The notes: generated from the letters alone by a model not told the origin. Positions 37,753 to 48,742 are shown, counted from the first letter of the stretch. The stretch: 64,000 nt of DNA from Nosocomiicoccus massiliensis (GCF_002871345.2 NZ_CP136964.1:1550001-1614000), one strand, 5' to 3'. Numbers and translations: made by a program.

Positions 37753-40700
37753 ATGATTAAAGTATGGACAGGTATAAGTGGTGCCGGTAAATCTAAAGAG
37801 ATGTTTAGACAAATTAATGAGAAAACGGATAATGATCCACTTGGACATCGAATTTATATCATAACACCAACGCAAAACACTTTAACGTATGAAGAAATAT
37901 TAACGACAGATGAAGATAAAACGTACAAAGGAAGTTTAAGAACGACAGTCTTAAGCTTCTCTCGTTTTATTTGGCATGTTTTTAATGAAATTGGACATCG
38001 AGAAAAAAATCATATTAGTGAAGTCGGACATATTATGCTTATACATAAAATCCTTGAGCAGTTCGAACCCGACACGTTAAAGTACTATAAAGATTCAAGG
38101 CAATATATAAAATTCTCGCAAAAGCTTTTAAAGACGATTCAAGAGTTTATTAACTATGATATTAGTGCTGAGGATATTGAAAGCTTAACGTTTAAAGATA
38201 ACCGTACGAAAGAGAAGTATGAAGACCTCGTAAAAGTCTATCGTACATGGATCGATACAATTGAAGACTATTCAATTGAAAACATTAACTTAATGCCACA
38301 TTTTTTAGAAGTACTACAGACAATCGATGTGAATGAAGTTGAAAGTTTAAATCATGCGACGATTTATATCGATGGGTTCCATAACTTTACAGAACTAGAA
38401 CTTCAACTTATTAAGACGCTCACTCGATTTACTGATGACATTACACTTTTACTGATGCATAGCGGGGATAATTTAGAGCTCTTTAGAAAGACAGAAAACG
38501 TCATCGCTAGTTTAAAAAGAGAGGAATTGTTTGGTAGCGATGGAGTTAAAGTCATCGAATTTTCTCATGAAAACTATCGTGCAAACAGTGAGGGGTTATA
38601 TGAAGTTGAACGTTTTCTACGTAAAGGTACACCGATAAATAGTAATGACGGCATTAAGCTTATAAAAGCACCGAATATGAGAGTCGAAGTCGAAGAAGTG
38701 ATGCGACAAATCGAGACGCTCGTACGTACAAAAAATGTTCGATATAAAGATATCGGTATTTTATATCGAGATAGTAATTATATCGAAGTACTACGTTATT
38801 ACTTTGAAAAGTTCAACATCGCATATTCTGTCGATCAAAAGTATAAAATGGTGCAACATCCATTTATACAATTTATGATGAGTGTATTTAACGCCTATCG
38901 TCAAAATTTTAAGCGTGAATCGATCATTAACATTATGAAAAGTGGTTATTTAAATTATAAAAATGACGACGATGCATTATACTTTTTTGAAAACGTCATA
39001 TTAGAATCTGGAATCGATTATAAATCCGGATTATTTAATGATGATTTATTTAGACGCTTTCTAGAAACACGAGACGACGGTAAAGAATTAAAACTCACTG
39101 AAGATGATGAACTAAAAATCAAAGCGATGCTCGACTATAAAAACAGAGTGCTCGGCGCATTAGAAAATCTTTACGCTAAATTGAACGACGGTGCAAAAGC
39201 GATTGATTACATCCGTACTATATATAGCTTTTTAGAAGAAAATGGTGTATTAGAACGACTCGAACAACATATCGACGATATTGATAACAAAAATCGTCAA
39301 AATGAAACTGAAGATGCGTACAACCACTTTATCGGTCTTCTAGATGACGCGAATATCGTATATGGAGAAGAAACGGTTGAGTTTAACATTTTTGTCGATA
39401 ACTTAATGGAAGGTCTACTTGAAGCAGAATTTAATTTATTACCAGCAACACTCGATGAAGTTACTGTTGGATTACTGGACCTTGCGAAAGTAGAAAATAA
39501 AAAATATATATTTATGATCGGTATGAACAATAACGTCATGCCGATGGATATGAGTCATAACGATATTATCACTGACGAAGAAAAAGAAGCGTTTGAATTG
39601 AACGACATTCAAATCTCTCCAAGAGATGAAGTACTTCGTCAAGATGAGCGCTTTGTCTTTTATCATGGTGTGACGCGTCCAACGGATGGACTATTCATTA
39701 GCTATGCGGTAGGTAATTTAAAAAATGAGCCGACAAAAATTAGCCCGTTTGTTGAGGAGTTAAAAAACGCATCAAACATGCCGGTGATCAATCCGTCGTT
39801 ATATGGTACTCGAGATGTGGAATATAATATCTCCAGCATCAATAGTATGCGTGATTTACTCCTTGAGCACTTAAGAAATATTTTAAACACACCGAAAGAA
39901 TATAAAGATACAGTGACAAAAGGTGTTAAAGATAAAGTATTTTTAGAAACACTTCAAGCGCTTAAAAATGACGTTAATCATAAAGACATATTTAATCAGT
40001 TAGTGAGAAATTTATCGTATAAAAACGAAAGTGAAAAAATCGATATATCAGTCGCAACAGAATTATACGGTGATGCTTTAAGTGGGTCTGTCTCGCGATT
40101 TCATAGCTTTTATAATTGCCAGTTCCAACATTTTATGGAGTATGGTTTAAAACTCAATCAGCGAGAAGAATTTAAACTTGAAGCGGTAGACCTCGGTAAC
40201 TTATACCACTCAGTTATAGAAGATGTGTTGAAAAATCATTTTAACTATGAACTTCGTGAAAAAACACCATCTGATATTAACAAAGCAGTAACAGAGTCTG
40301 TGAATACTGCAGTTAAAAATATTTCTCACGGTATATTTGAACATACGGGATACTATAGAATATTAAAACTAAAAAGTATTGAGACAATCACAGATGTCGT
40401 GATTAACTTACAACGTTATTTAGAGGCATCGAATTTTAACATTCAATATTTAGAAGAAAAATTCGGTCACGAAAACGATTTGTTTGGTGCGTATCAACTC
40501 GAGACTGAAAAGAAAAACATAGTAAATCTACGAGGAATTATCGACCGAATTGATACAAATGTACGTGAAGATGGTACTTATATCTCTTTAATCGATTATA
40601 AATCAAGTAAAACTAAAGATCTCGATTTAAAAGACGTATATCTCGGAACAGAACTTCAACAATTTATTTATATGAATATTATTGAGTCAAATGCTGATAA

Positions 40701-41280
40701 ATTCGGAGAAAATGTACTGCCGTTAACGATGATGTTCTATCCAGTCGTAACTACAAAAACGAGTGCTAACAATCAAACGCAAAATAAATTATTGACTGCG
40801 AAAACACCTGAAAAGTATGAAGAGATGTTAAAAGAACTAAAAGAAGATCAGTTAAAACCAAAAGGGTTAATAGTTGTTAATGAAAACGACGTGGATTATT
40901 TAGAAGCATCGACTCTTGATAGTCTATCACCACTTTTAAAAGCGGAAGCTGATCCTAGAGGTTATTATAAAGGGTTTAAATCAAAAGGTAAGGTAAGTGG
41001 CCAATCAGAATCACGATTCTTATCCATTGATATGTATGAACGTTTTAAGGACTATGCGGTTGAGAAAGTAAAACATGCGGTTGATGATATATACGACGGT
41101 AATGTTAAAATAAACCCTATTTTAGAGAAAGGCGTGCTTGAACCTTGTCGTTATTGTAAATTTAAATCTGCATGTAACATCGACTATATGATGAACCAAC
41201 GTGATTTTGTTGATAAAGATTCGCAAGAAGTAACTGAAGCAGTAGAGAAAATTAAGCGAGGAGGCGAGGCGGTTGAGTAA
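37753..41280 (+). CDS. addB: ATP-dependent helicase/nuclease subunit B (AddB/RexB)
   Basis: 1175 residues. Walker A TGISGAGKSKEM is at the N terminus. The C-terminal RecB-family nuclease domain has LIDYKSSKTKDL. The Fe-S cluster cysteines that close the nuclease domain are visible: one at about residue 789 (FYNCQFQHF) and three near 1132-1141 (CRYCKFKSAC). With AddA it forms the AddAB complex that resects double-strand breaks up to Chi and loads RecA. It overlaps addA by 8 bases. Confidence 0.95.
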   Translation: MIKVWTGISGAGKSKEMFRQINEKTDNDPLGHRIYIITPTQNTLTYEEILTTDEDKTYKGSLRTTVLSFSRFIWHVFNEIGHREKNHISEVGHIMLIHKILEQFEPDTLKYYKDSRQYIKFSQKLLKTIQEFINYDISAEDIESLTFKDNRTKEKYEDLVKVYRTWIDTIEDYSIENINLMPHFLEVLQTIDVNEVESLNHATIYIDGFHNFTELELQLIKTLTRFTDDITLLLMHSGDNLELFRKTENVIASLKREELFGSDGVKVIEFSHENYRANSEGLYEVERFLRKGTPINSNDGIKLIKAPNMRVEVEEVMRQIETLVRTKNVRYKDIGILYRDSNYIEVLRYYFEKFNIAYSVDQKYKMVQHPFIQFMMSVFNAYRQNFKRESIINIMKSGYLNYKNDDDALYFFENVILESGIDYKSGLFNDDLFRRFLETRDDGKELKLTEDDELKIKAMLDYKNRVLGALENLYAKLNDGAKAIDYIRTIYSFLEENGVLERLEQHIDDIDNKNRQNETEDAYNHFIGLLDDANIVYGEETVEFNIFVDNLMEGLLEAEFNLLPATLDEVTVGLLDLAKVENKKYIFMIGMNNNVMPMDMSHNDIITDEEKEAFELNDIQISPRDEVLRQDERFVFYHGVTRPTDGLFISYAVGNLKNEPTKISPFVEELKNASNMPVINPSLYGTRDVEYNISSINSMRDLLLEHLRNILNTPKEYKDTVTKGVKDKVFLETLQALKNDVNHKDIFNQLVRNLSYKNESEKIDISVATELYGDALSGSVSRFHSFYNCQFQHFMEYGLKLNQREEFKLEAVDLGNLYHSVIEDVLKNHFNYELREKTPSDINKAVTESVNTAVKNISHGIFEHTGYYRILKLKSIETITDVVINLQRYLEASNFNIQYLEEKFGHENDLFGAYQLETEKKNIVNLRGIIDRIDTNVREDGTYISLIDYKSSKTKDLDLKDVYLGTELQQFIYMNIIESNADKFGENVLPLTMMFYPVVTTKTSANNQTQNKLLTAKTPEKYEEMLKELKEDQLKPKGLIVVNENDVDYLEASTLDSLSPLLKAEADPRGYYKGFKSKGKVSGQSESRFLSIDMYERFKDYAVEKVKHAVDDIYDGNVKINPILEKGVLEPCRYCKFKSACNIDYMMNQRDFVDKDSQEVTEAVEKIKRGGEAVE

Positions 41281-44200
41281 ACAATTTACGATAGATCAGC
41301 AACGTGCGATTGATACAAGAGGTAGCGACGTATTAGTGTCTGCAGCAGCAGGAAGTGGTAAAACAGCTGTCCTCGTCGAGCGTATTATTACGAATATATT
41401 AAACGATACATATTCTATCGATGAAATATTCGTATCGACATTTACAAACGCAAGTGCGAAAGATATGAAATCAAAGCTCGGAGAAGCATTAATTGATCGC
41501 TTAAAAAACTCGACAAACGATAGCGAAAAGAAACGTTTAGAAAGTCAGATATTAAAAGTAAATGATGCACATATTAGTACGCTACATAGCTTTTGTCAGT
41601 TTTTAATTCAAAACCATTACAATACGATTGGTATTTCTCCAGACATGCGCACGTTATCTAACGAAGAAACGACGACGTTAAAAAATGATGTATTAGATCA
41701 AATTCTTGAAACACATTATCAAGATAACGATGAAAATTTTGTAATGCTTGAGGAGTTTTTATCTACAGATAAACAAAACGATTATTTAAAAAGAGCAGTA
41801 TTAAAGTTATATAACGAAGCGATTGCGACAGAACATCCACTTTCATTTTTAGAAGGGCTAATGGACGAGTGGTTAGATGTCGAAATGTTAACAGAAATTT
41901 ACGACCGCTATAAAGACAAAAACTTAAAAATAATCGAAGAAGCACTTGAAGCGGTAGACCAGCTGCTAGAAGGTTTATTTTCAGTACATGTGGACTTAGA
42001 TTATAACGATGCACAAATTAAAAAATTACAAAACCTCGCGGATGAATTTAAAGCCATCCATTTAAAAGTTAGAAATAACACTGCATCTTCAACAGAAGTA
42101 AATCAAAAAGTGCTTCCTAGAAGTACTAAAGTATATAAGAGTATCGAAGATGAAGCGGATAAAAACTATATTAGTCAACTGATTGATCAAACGAGTGAAA
42201 AGCGAAAAGCTGTTATAGGATTAAGCGTTATGACGTTAGATTCATTTTTAGAAGAAATGGCAAATATGAACGGTGTACGGAATACTTTTATACAGCTCGG
42301 AGTGGAATTAATTGAAGCGTATGGTAAACGTAAACGTGAATCGAACACGATGGACTTTAACGATTACGAACACTATGCGATTGATATTTTATCTCGTAAC
42401 GATGGAGAGATTAGTAAACTGTATCAGAATAAGTTTAAAGAAGTGATGATCGATGAGTACCAAGATACAAATAGAGTACAAGAATCGATTATTATGCGTT
42501 TAAAATCTGGTGATGCGCACGATGGAAACTTATTTATGGTTGGAGACGTTAAACAATCGATTTACAGATTCCGTCAAGCAGAACCTAAACTCTTTTTAGA
42601 AAAGATGGATGCGTTCCAACAAGAAAATTCTGGTACGTTAATTACTTTAAACAAAAACTTCCGTTCGAATATCGGCGTGTTAGAAACGACGAACTTTATC
42701 TTTAAGCATCTCATGGACCGGGATGTCGGTGAAATCGATTATACGGATAACGAAGCGTTACACGTTGGTCTAGAGAAAAATAAAACGCCAATCCAAACAG
42801 AAATTGAAGGCATCGTATATTTAAAAGGTGCACTGTCTAAGGAAGAAGCAGAAATTAATTATGTCATCAAGAAAATCTTAGAGTTACGCGAACAAAACGT
42901 CGATTATAAAGATATCGTTATTTTAACGCCAGCACGACAAGCCATCGATACGTATCATAGTAAATTTAAAGAATATAACATACCGTTAGTATACGAAAAT
43001 AACACGGGGTATTTTGACACGCTTGAAATACGTACGATGGTGAACTTTATTTCAGTGATTGATAACCCGCTTCAAGACGATCATTTAGTTGGTCTATGTC
43101 GTATGCCTTTCTTTAATTTTACAAATACAGATATTGCTAAAATACGAGTTAGCGATGAAAACAAACGTGGATATTTCTATAAGTCATTAAAAAATTATGA
43201 TGTAGACGATGAAACAAAAGAAAAAATTGAATTTCTTTTATCAGAATTACAGTTGTTACAAGAAGAAGCGAAATATCGTTCGGTCACATCGTTATTAAAA
43301 TATATGTACAACAGATACGATATTATCGAATTCTTCGCGGGACTTCCGAGTGGTGATACACGTAAGGCAAATTTAAATGGACTACTCATTTATAGTATGG
43401 AATTTATGAAACGAAACCACCATTCACTGTATGAATTTATAAACTATATTCAATACTTATCAGATCGTAATGTTGATTTTGGTGAGGAGCAAGTCGTAAG
43501 TGAGGAAGAAGATGTCGTTAGAGTAATGACGATTCACTCATCTAAAGGATTAGAATTTAAGCACGTCTTTTTAGTGAATAATCAGCGCAGTTTAAGAAGT
43601 CGTGATTTAAATGATTCGATACTCGTTCACCCGATGTATGGTGTGTCGATGAAAACTTATGACGCGACTCATAAACTTATACAGTCTAACTTACATTATG
43701 AATATATGAAAGATATGCTTCATAAAGAAGATATTTCAGAAAGACTTCGCTTATTATATGTTGCATTAACACGAGCAGAAGAATGTTTATATATCCCATT
43801 ATTAAAAGACGAATCTTTAGAGGAATTCGAATCTTATCAAGAAGAAAACGCATCGTTTTTAGACTTGTTTGAAATTAAAGACATTGACGTCGATTCAATA
43901 GAACCGAACGTACCACTACCAAAAGAATTCAGGTTAAACGCTAGTGATTATAGAACATTACTCGCTCCAATTTTATTTGCGAATAAAGACAATCCATACT
44001 TTAAGACATCTATGTATTACGATAATGGAGAAGCGACTGCTGAGGTGACAGAACGTTTATCGCTCGATGACTTATTTGATTTAACGGATAGCGTGTATCC
44101 TTCACCAGAAATTATTGAACGACTCAATTATCAATATAAAGGTGGAGACGACTATTTAGAGAGTGTCAAAGACTCTGTCACTGAAATCAAACGCAGAAAC

Positions 44201-44821
44201 GAAACAATCGATGAAACCGCAGAGTTAAGAACGGACATTTACAAAAAAGAAGTTCGACTTAGAAAGCCTGCATTTTTAGATGACACAAAAGATGCACCGA
44301 TTTTCGGGACGATTATGCATGAAGTGATGGTACAAGTCGTTCATCGAATAGATTCAATCATTCAAAGTGACAATAAAGAAAGTTTAGTACGTGCAATCGT
44401 ACATAACTACACACAAGATTTAGAATATGTGACTGAAGAAAACAGAGCACGCATGACGGAGTATGGATTACGATTTGTTGAAGATAAAACGATACAATCT
44501 ATATTTAAAGAGTCTCTACAAAACTATACAGAATTACCATTTATAATGAGTCAAAAAACGATCGATATTAGCGATGTAAATGGTAAGATGGTACAAGGTA
44601 TTGTAGACTGCTTAGTGAAACATGATGATCGTTATATTATTATTGACTACAAAACGGATCGAGTTACAAATGAATCAGAAGCAGATTTAATAGAACGATA
44701 CAGTGTTCAAATGGATATATATAGACGTTCAATTGAACACGCACTAAACGCACAAGTAGATGTGTACTTATATTATTTCAATTATGGAGTGTTAAATGTC
44801 TATGACTGTCAAAAAGGATAA
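41273..44821 (+). CDS. addA: ATP-dependent helicase/nuclease subunit A (AddA/RexA)
   Basis: 1182 residues, UvrD/Rep-type superfamily 1A helicase with a C-terminal nuclease. Walker A is AAAGSGKTAVLVERI, Walker B VMIDEYQDTN, motif III VGDVKQSIYRFRQAEP and motif V/VI MTIHSSKGLEFKHVF with LLYVALTRAEECLY. The nuclease motif IIIDYKTDRVTNE is near the C terminus. Start is TTG 41273 inside the end of addB. The last 26 bases overlap the next gene. Confidence 0.96.
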   Translation: MSKQFTIDQQRAIDTRGSDVLVSAAAGSGKTAVLVERIITNILNDTYSIDEIFVSTFTNASAKDMKSKLGEALIDRLKNSTNDSEKKRLESQILKVNDAHISTLHSFCQFLIQNHYNTIGISPDMRTLSNEETTTLKNDVLDQILETHYQDNDENFVMLEEFLSTDKQNDYLKRAVLKLYNEAIATEHPLSFLEGLMDEWLDVEMLTEIYDRYKDKNLKIIEEALEAVDQLLEGLFSVHVDLDYNDAQIKKLQNLADEFKAIHLKVRNNTASSTEVNQKVLPRSTKVYKSIEDEADKNYISQLIDQTSEKRKAVIGLSVMTLDSFLEEMANMNGVRNTFIQLGVELIEAYGKRKRESNTMDFNDYEHYAIDILSRNDGEISKLYQNKFKEVMIDEYQDTNRVQESIIMRLKSGDAHDGNLFMVGDVKQSIYRFRQAEPKLFLEKMDAFQQENSGTLITLNKNFRSNIGVLETTNFIFKHLMDRDVGEIDYTDNEALHVGLEKNKTPIQTEIEGIVYLKGALSKEEAEINYVIKKILELREQNVDYKDIVILTPARQAIDTYHSKFKEYNIPLVYENNTGYFDTLEIRTMVNFISVIDNPLQDDHLVGLCRMPFFNFTNTDIAKIRVSDENKRGYFYKSLKNYDVDDETKEKIEFLLSELQLLQEEAKYRSVTSLLKYMYNRYDIIEFFAGLPSGDTRKANLNGLLIYSMEFMKRNHHSLYEFINYIQYLSDRNVDFGEEQVVSEEEDVVRVMTIHSSKGLEFKHVFLVNNQRSLRSRDLNDSILVHPMYGVSMKTYDATHKLIQSNLHYEYMKDMLHKEDISERLRLLYVALTRAEECLYIPLLKDESLEEFESYQEENASFLDLFEIKDIDVDSIEPNVPLPKEFRLNASDYRTLLAPILFANKDNPYFKTSMYYDNGEATAEVTERLSLDDLFDLTDSVYPSPEIIERLNYQYKGGDDYLESVKDSVTEIKRRNETIDETAELRTDIYKKEVRLRKPAFLDDTKDAPIFGTIMHEVMVQVVHRIDSIIQSDNKESLVRAIVHNYTQDLEYVTEENRARMTEYGLRFVEDKTIQSIFKESLQNYTELPFIMSQKTIDISDVNGKMVQGIVDCLVKHDDRYIIIDYKTDRVTNESEADLIERYSVQMDIYRRSIEHALNAQVDVYLYYFNYGVLNVYDCQKG

Positions 44822-45863
44822 TGCACTCATTGGTTTTACAATTATTTTTACAATGTTTGCCGTTGGAATTTATTATTTACTCCCGATTATTTACGTAAAT
44901 CCTTACGAGTATTTATATGGTAGAGAGCTGAGATCATTTCAGCTCTACCATTTAATATTTAGTGGGGTAATGATACCACTTCTGTCTCTTGTGACGGGGT
45001 TAATCATTTCAAGACAAGAATATGATAAGGTAACCGTCTTAAAACGATTATCTCTAGTATTTTTAGTGTTACTTGGATGTAGTGTATTATTTAATGGTTT
45101 TATTATATTATTTGTCATCCCATTAAGTGGTATGGTCGTTTTATTCTTTAGAGAAAATTCATTAATAATTAGCTTAATCACAGCTGTTATATTATTAATT
45201 TTATATTTAGTCGTTTGGACAATTATACCAGCGTTAACGTCCGTTTCAACAAATGATATTATATACTCAAGCATCCAGCAACTGAATAATTATCTCGGAG
45301 TATACCGTGAAAAAGATATCATTTCGATGATTGAATTAAACGTATCTTCCATCCGTGCAATGGATTTCTTTAGTCTGTTTATGTTCGTCTCATTACCACT
45401 TACATTTATCGGTAGTATTTTAGGACGTATCGATATCGAGAAATACTTTAAAACAAAAGGGTTTATTTTAACGCTTGTTGTATTAACGAGTGCACTTTTT
45501 ATAAAAATGATCGAAGTATTAAGTTTAGGCAGTAGAAGTGGAAAGCTGATTGGGGAAAATATTGGTGGTATGATGCTCGGATTTGCATTATTCTTAACGA
45601 TAATATTACTCGTCGAACAAGCACCTAAATTCGCGACGCTACTGTTTGAAATTCCTGGGAAATACGTGTTGTTTTTATTTATCGTATTTAACTTTTTAAT
45701 GAGCATCATTTTTTACGGAATCGGTTTTAATTATTACGGAGAAGTCACAGTGGCAACGCTCGTTTTAATTATATTTATAATACTCATCGTATTATATGCG
45801 CTCATGCACATATTAAATAAATTCAATATTACACTATTAGAAATTTTTAAAAATAAACGTTAG
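44796..45863 (+). CDS. Polytopic membrane protein of unknown function
   Basis: 355 residues with roughly nine or ten hydrophobic segments; no soluble domain and no motif I recognise. It starts 26 bases inside addA with GGAGTG at about 44785, so it is coupled to addA translation, but nothing in the sequence suggests a role in recombination. The loop IVYVNPYEYLYGRELRSF-like region (NPYEYLYGRELRSFQ) follows the first membrane segment and NNYLGVYREKDIISMIELN is the largest polar stretch. Confidence 0.7.
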   Translation: MSMTVKKDNALIGFTIIFTMFAVGIYYLLPIIYVNPYEYLYGRELRSFQLYHLIFSGVMIPLLSLVTGLIISRQEYDKVTVLKRLSLVFLVLLGCSVLFNGFIILFVIPLSGMVVLFFRENSLIISLITAVILLILYLVVWTIIPALTSVSTNDIIYSSIQQLNNYLGVYREKDIISMIELNVSSIRAMDFFSLFMFVSLPLTFIGSILGRIDIEKYFKTKGFILTLVVLTSALFIKMIEVLSLGSRSGKLIGENIGGMMLGFALFLTIILLVEQAPKFATLLFEIPGKYVLFLFIVFNFLMSIIFYGIGFNYYGEVTVATLVLIIFIILIVLYALMHILNKFNITLLEIFKNKR

Positions 45864-45928
45864 TTAATTTTAAAGATATTAAAGCGATGTTTTGTTATAC
45901 TAATTAAAAGGGATAAAGGAGTCGTCTC

Positions 45929-46819
45929 ATGAAATTTTTATCATTTACTTATAAAGGCAATCCGACTTACGGAGTGAAAGTGAAAAGAGAAGATAGTGCT
46001 TGGAGCTTACCAAAACTATTTGAACAATTTGGAGAAGAAAAAGAATATCCAAAAACTTTACTTGAAGGAATCACGACGTATAATACGTTAGATTTCCAAG
46101 AAATCGTACGTACTTTAGTTGAAAAAGCTGAAGCGGACGATAATAACCATTTATACAAAGCACCGTTTAACGAAATTGAATTTTTACCACCAGTTGCACC
46201 ACCAAACAACCTGATTTGTTTCGGTCGTAACTATAAAAAACACGCAGATGAGTTAAATAATGAAGTATCACTGACTGTATTTACGAAAGCAAATTCAAGT
46301 TTAGTTGGTGATGAAGGTACAATCGAGTCATTTAGTGACGTCACTGACGAGTTAGACTATGAAGGTGAACTTGGTATTGTAATCGGTAAAGAAGCGCATA
46401 ACGTTCAACCACACTTAGCCCTAGATTACGTGTACGGTTATACGATTGTAAACGACATCACAGCACGTGATTTACAAAAATCATTCAAACAATTTTTCTT
46501 AGGGAAAAGTTTAGCAGCACCAGTTGGTCCATATATCGTGACTAAAGATGAATTACCGAACTTAAATAACGTATCGATCGTTACAAAAGTGAACGATGAG
46601 ATTCGTCAAGACGGAAATACACGTGATATGATTCTATCTGTTGAAGATATTATTGCAGAAGTTTCTAAGTACGTGAAACTGTTACCTGGAGATATTATCG
46701 CAACAGGAACTCCAGAAGGAGTTGCAGCAGGAATGGAGCACCCTGATTTCTTAGAGTCAGGCGATGCGGTTCGAGTATCAATTAATGGAATTGGTACGTT
46801 AACAACTTATATTAAATAA
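45929..46819 (+). CDS. Fumarylacetoacetate hydrolase family protein (YisK-like)
   Basis: 296 residues. The FAH core carries [14 protein letters not shown], the metal-binding [14 protein letters not shown] with the E-x-E ligands, and [15 protein letters not shown] near the C terminus. Family members hydrolyse or decarboxylate 2-oxo acids with Mg2+ or Mn2+. Adjacency to YisL and similarity to the Bacillus protein YisK suggest orthology. Natural substrate uncertain. RBS AAAGGAG at about 45915. Confidence 0.88.
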   Translation: MKFLSFTYKGNPTYGVKVKREDSAWSLPKLFEQFGEEKEYPKTLLEGITTYNTLDFQEIVRTLVEKAEADDNNHLYKAPFNEIEFLPPVAPPNNLICFGRNYKKHADELNNEVSLTVFTKANSSLVGDEGTIESFSDVTDELDYEGELGIVIGKEAHNVQPHLALDYVYGYTIVNDITARDLQKSFKQFFLGKSLAAPVGPYIVTKDELPNLNNVSIVTKVNDEIRQDGNTRDMILSVEDIIAEVSKYVKLLPGDIIATGTPEGVAAGMEHPDFLESGDAVRVSINGIGTLTTYIK

Positions 46820-46828
46820 AGGAGACAC

Positions 46829-47212
46829 ATGATGTTACATTTACACTTAACAGCAATTGCGCTCGCTTTTGTATTATTTCTAATTACGTATTTTTCATAC
46901 AAAGGAAATCCTACATCTGAAAATCGTAGAGCGTTTATTTTACACATGACACTAAGACTGTTTTACATTATCGTACTATTTAGTGGTGTAATGATTTTCA
47001 TTCAAAACTTAAGTATCATTGGTAACATAAGTAACGGTCATATGATGTATGGTCTAAAAGCATTACTCGGACTTGGAGCGATTGCTCTAATGGAAATGAC
47101 ACTTGTTCGCGAGAAAAAAGAAACGAACGTACAAATGCTTTTAATTATCGCGATCGTTGTAATTATCGTTACAGTTCTACTTGGTTCTTACTTACCATTA
47201 GGTGTTTTATAA
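46829..47212 (+). CDS. YisL family membrane protein (DUF1516)
   Basis: 127 residues and four membrane segments. The N-terminal MLHLHLTAIALAFVLF and the later HMTLRLFYIIVLFSG and MYGLKALLGLGAIALME match the YisL/DUF1516 family, of unknown function. Start at ATG 46829 or the adjacent 46832; AAAGGAG fits both. It lies 9 bases after the YisK-like gene, as in Bacillus and staphylococci. Confidence 0.82.
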   Translation: MMLHLHLTAIALAFVLFLITYFSYKGNPTSENRRAFILHMTLRLFYIIVLFSGVMIFIQNLSIIGNISNGHMMYGLKALLGLGAIALMEMTLVREKKETNVQMLLIIAIVVIIVTVLLGSYLPLGVL

Positions 47213-47216
47213 TATT

Positions 47217-47246
47217 AAAACTGCAGATTATTCTGCAGTTTTTTTA
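47217..47246 (+). terminator. Terminator after the YisK-YisL pair
   Basis: AAAACTGCAGA (47217-47227) / TCTGCAGTTTT (47232-47242), 11-bp perfect stem, T run. Confidence 0.88.
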
Positions 47247-47335
47247 TGTAGAATCAGTGAACTTACTATTTTTCTATACATAAAAAATTAAAATCCAGTA
47301 TAATTGAATGTACATAATTGAAAGGTGGACGTAGA

Positions 47336-48739
47336 TTGAAGAAGTTTTTATATGTCACGTTATTTATCTTAATGTTTTCATCTATACATATTAGTGATGT
47401 CTATGCAGAGTCTGACGATACGTCACGTGTATATACAATTGTAATCGATAGATTTTTAAATAAAAATGAAGATAATGATTCGTTTGATAACAAAAATAGT
47501 GATTATTATTTACCGTACGGTGGAGACTTAGAAGGTATTGAGAATCAGTTAGACTACATAAAAGAGATGGGATTTGACACGATTCAATTAAGTCCAGTAT
47601 TTGAAATGGACAATTCTGACATCCTCGGGTATAGCGTCACGGACTACACAAAAATTGCTGAACGCTTCGGTGGAGAAGAGAAGTTTAAAGACTTTATAAG
47701 TAAAGCACATGACAAAGATTTAAAAGTTATCGTGGATCTTCCGACGATAGCGACGGATGAGTTTACTGCTTTAGACAATCCACAAATGACACCGATTATG
47801 GAAGAGTATATCGATCTAATCGACCGTCAATTTATTGATTTTAACAATGAAGAAAATCGTCAAAAATATAAAGAATTGATGACTGAATTCGTCAATAACT
47901 TTGATATTGATGGTGTCAGTATGTACATCGTACAAAATGTCGATAGAACGGAAATTTTACCAAACGATATTAAAACGTATGCGGTCGTCTTAAGTGAAGA
48001 TGTCGATGCTACAAACTTTGATTACACTGCTTACGATTCAAAACGAAAAAGTATTGCAGAAGCATTCGGAGGACTCGATAAAGATATTCCTGAGTATACG
48101 AACAGTGAAGAAATTTTAATGGCGGATCACTTCTTTAGTGAACGTTTTACGTCATATGCAGTTAAAAACAATCTCTTCCCTGGGACTCGTGTAAAAATGT
48201 TATATCCGTATTTAATCGCGCATGATGGACCAATGTTTGTAACTTACGGAACTGAAATTGCACAAAACGGGGATAATTTCGAAACGATTCATCCACAAAT
48301 GAATTTATGGACAGATAAAGAAGTTCATGAGTTTATGAAAACAACTACTGAAGTATTTAATCAACATCCGAACTTATTAAATCGTGACACTGAAACGATT
48401 GTAAATAATCACGGTCTATATACTGTGTTATTTAAAACAGATGACGTTGATTTTATATTAGAAATTAACAACACGAGTGAGACACAAAAATTAGAGATTA
48501 CTGATGAATATGTAAAAGATGGAAAAGAACTGAGTGGGTTATTACTTGGTGAGCGTGTGCAACCGCACGGAAATTCATTATACCCTGTCATTGACAGAGA
48601 GTTAACAGAATTATTTGCAGTCATTGAATCACCTGGTCTAAACCATTGGTACTTAATTTCAAGTCTATTAATATTCGGTGGATTTGCGATATTTATATTT
48701 ATCGTTGCAAAACGTAGTAAAAGAAAAGAGAATAGATAA
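47336..48739 (+). CDS. Membrane-anchored GH13 (alpha-amylase fold) protein with degenerate catalytic site
   Basis: 467 residues from TTG 47336, spaced correctly after AAAGGTGG; the frame is open from TTG 47318. A signal peptide (MKKFLYVTLFILMFSSIHIS then DVYA) and a C-terminal membrane segment (WYLISSLLIFGGFAIFIFIV) followed by basic residues make it an extracellular membrane-anchored protein. The GH13 fold is clear from YGGDLEGIENQLDYIKEMGF, IQLSPVF and VTYGTEIAQNG. However, region I reads VIVDLPTIAT instead of DxVxNH, region II reads IDGVSMY where GxRxD carries the nucleophile, and region IV reads MADHFF instead of NHD. It is probably not a working amylase. Confidence 0.8.
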   Translation: MKKFLYVTLFILMFSSIHISDVYAESDDTSRVYTIVIDRFLNKNEDNDSFDNKNSDYYLPYGGDLEGIENQLDYIKEMGFDTIQLSPVFEMDNSDILGYSVTDYTKIAERFGGEEKFKDFISKAHDKDLKVIVDLPTIATDEFTALDNPQMTPIMEEYIDLIDRQFIDFNNEENRQKYKELMTEFVNNFDIDGVSMYIVQNVDRTEILPNDIKTYAVVLSEDVDATNFDYTAYDSKRKSIAEAFGGLDKDIPEYTNSEEILMADHFFSERFTSYAVKNNLFPGTRVKMLYPYLIAHDGPMFVTYGTEIAQNGDNFETIHPQMNLWTDKEVHEFMKTTTEVFNQHPNLLNRDTETIVNNHGLYTVLFKTDDVDFILEINNTSETQKLEITDEYVKDGKELSGLLLGERVQPHGNSLYPVIDRELTELFAVIESPGLNHWYLISSLLIFGGFAIFIFIVAKRSKRKENR

Positions 48740-48742
48740 AAT

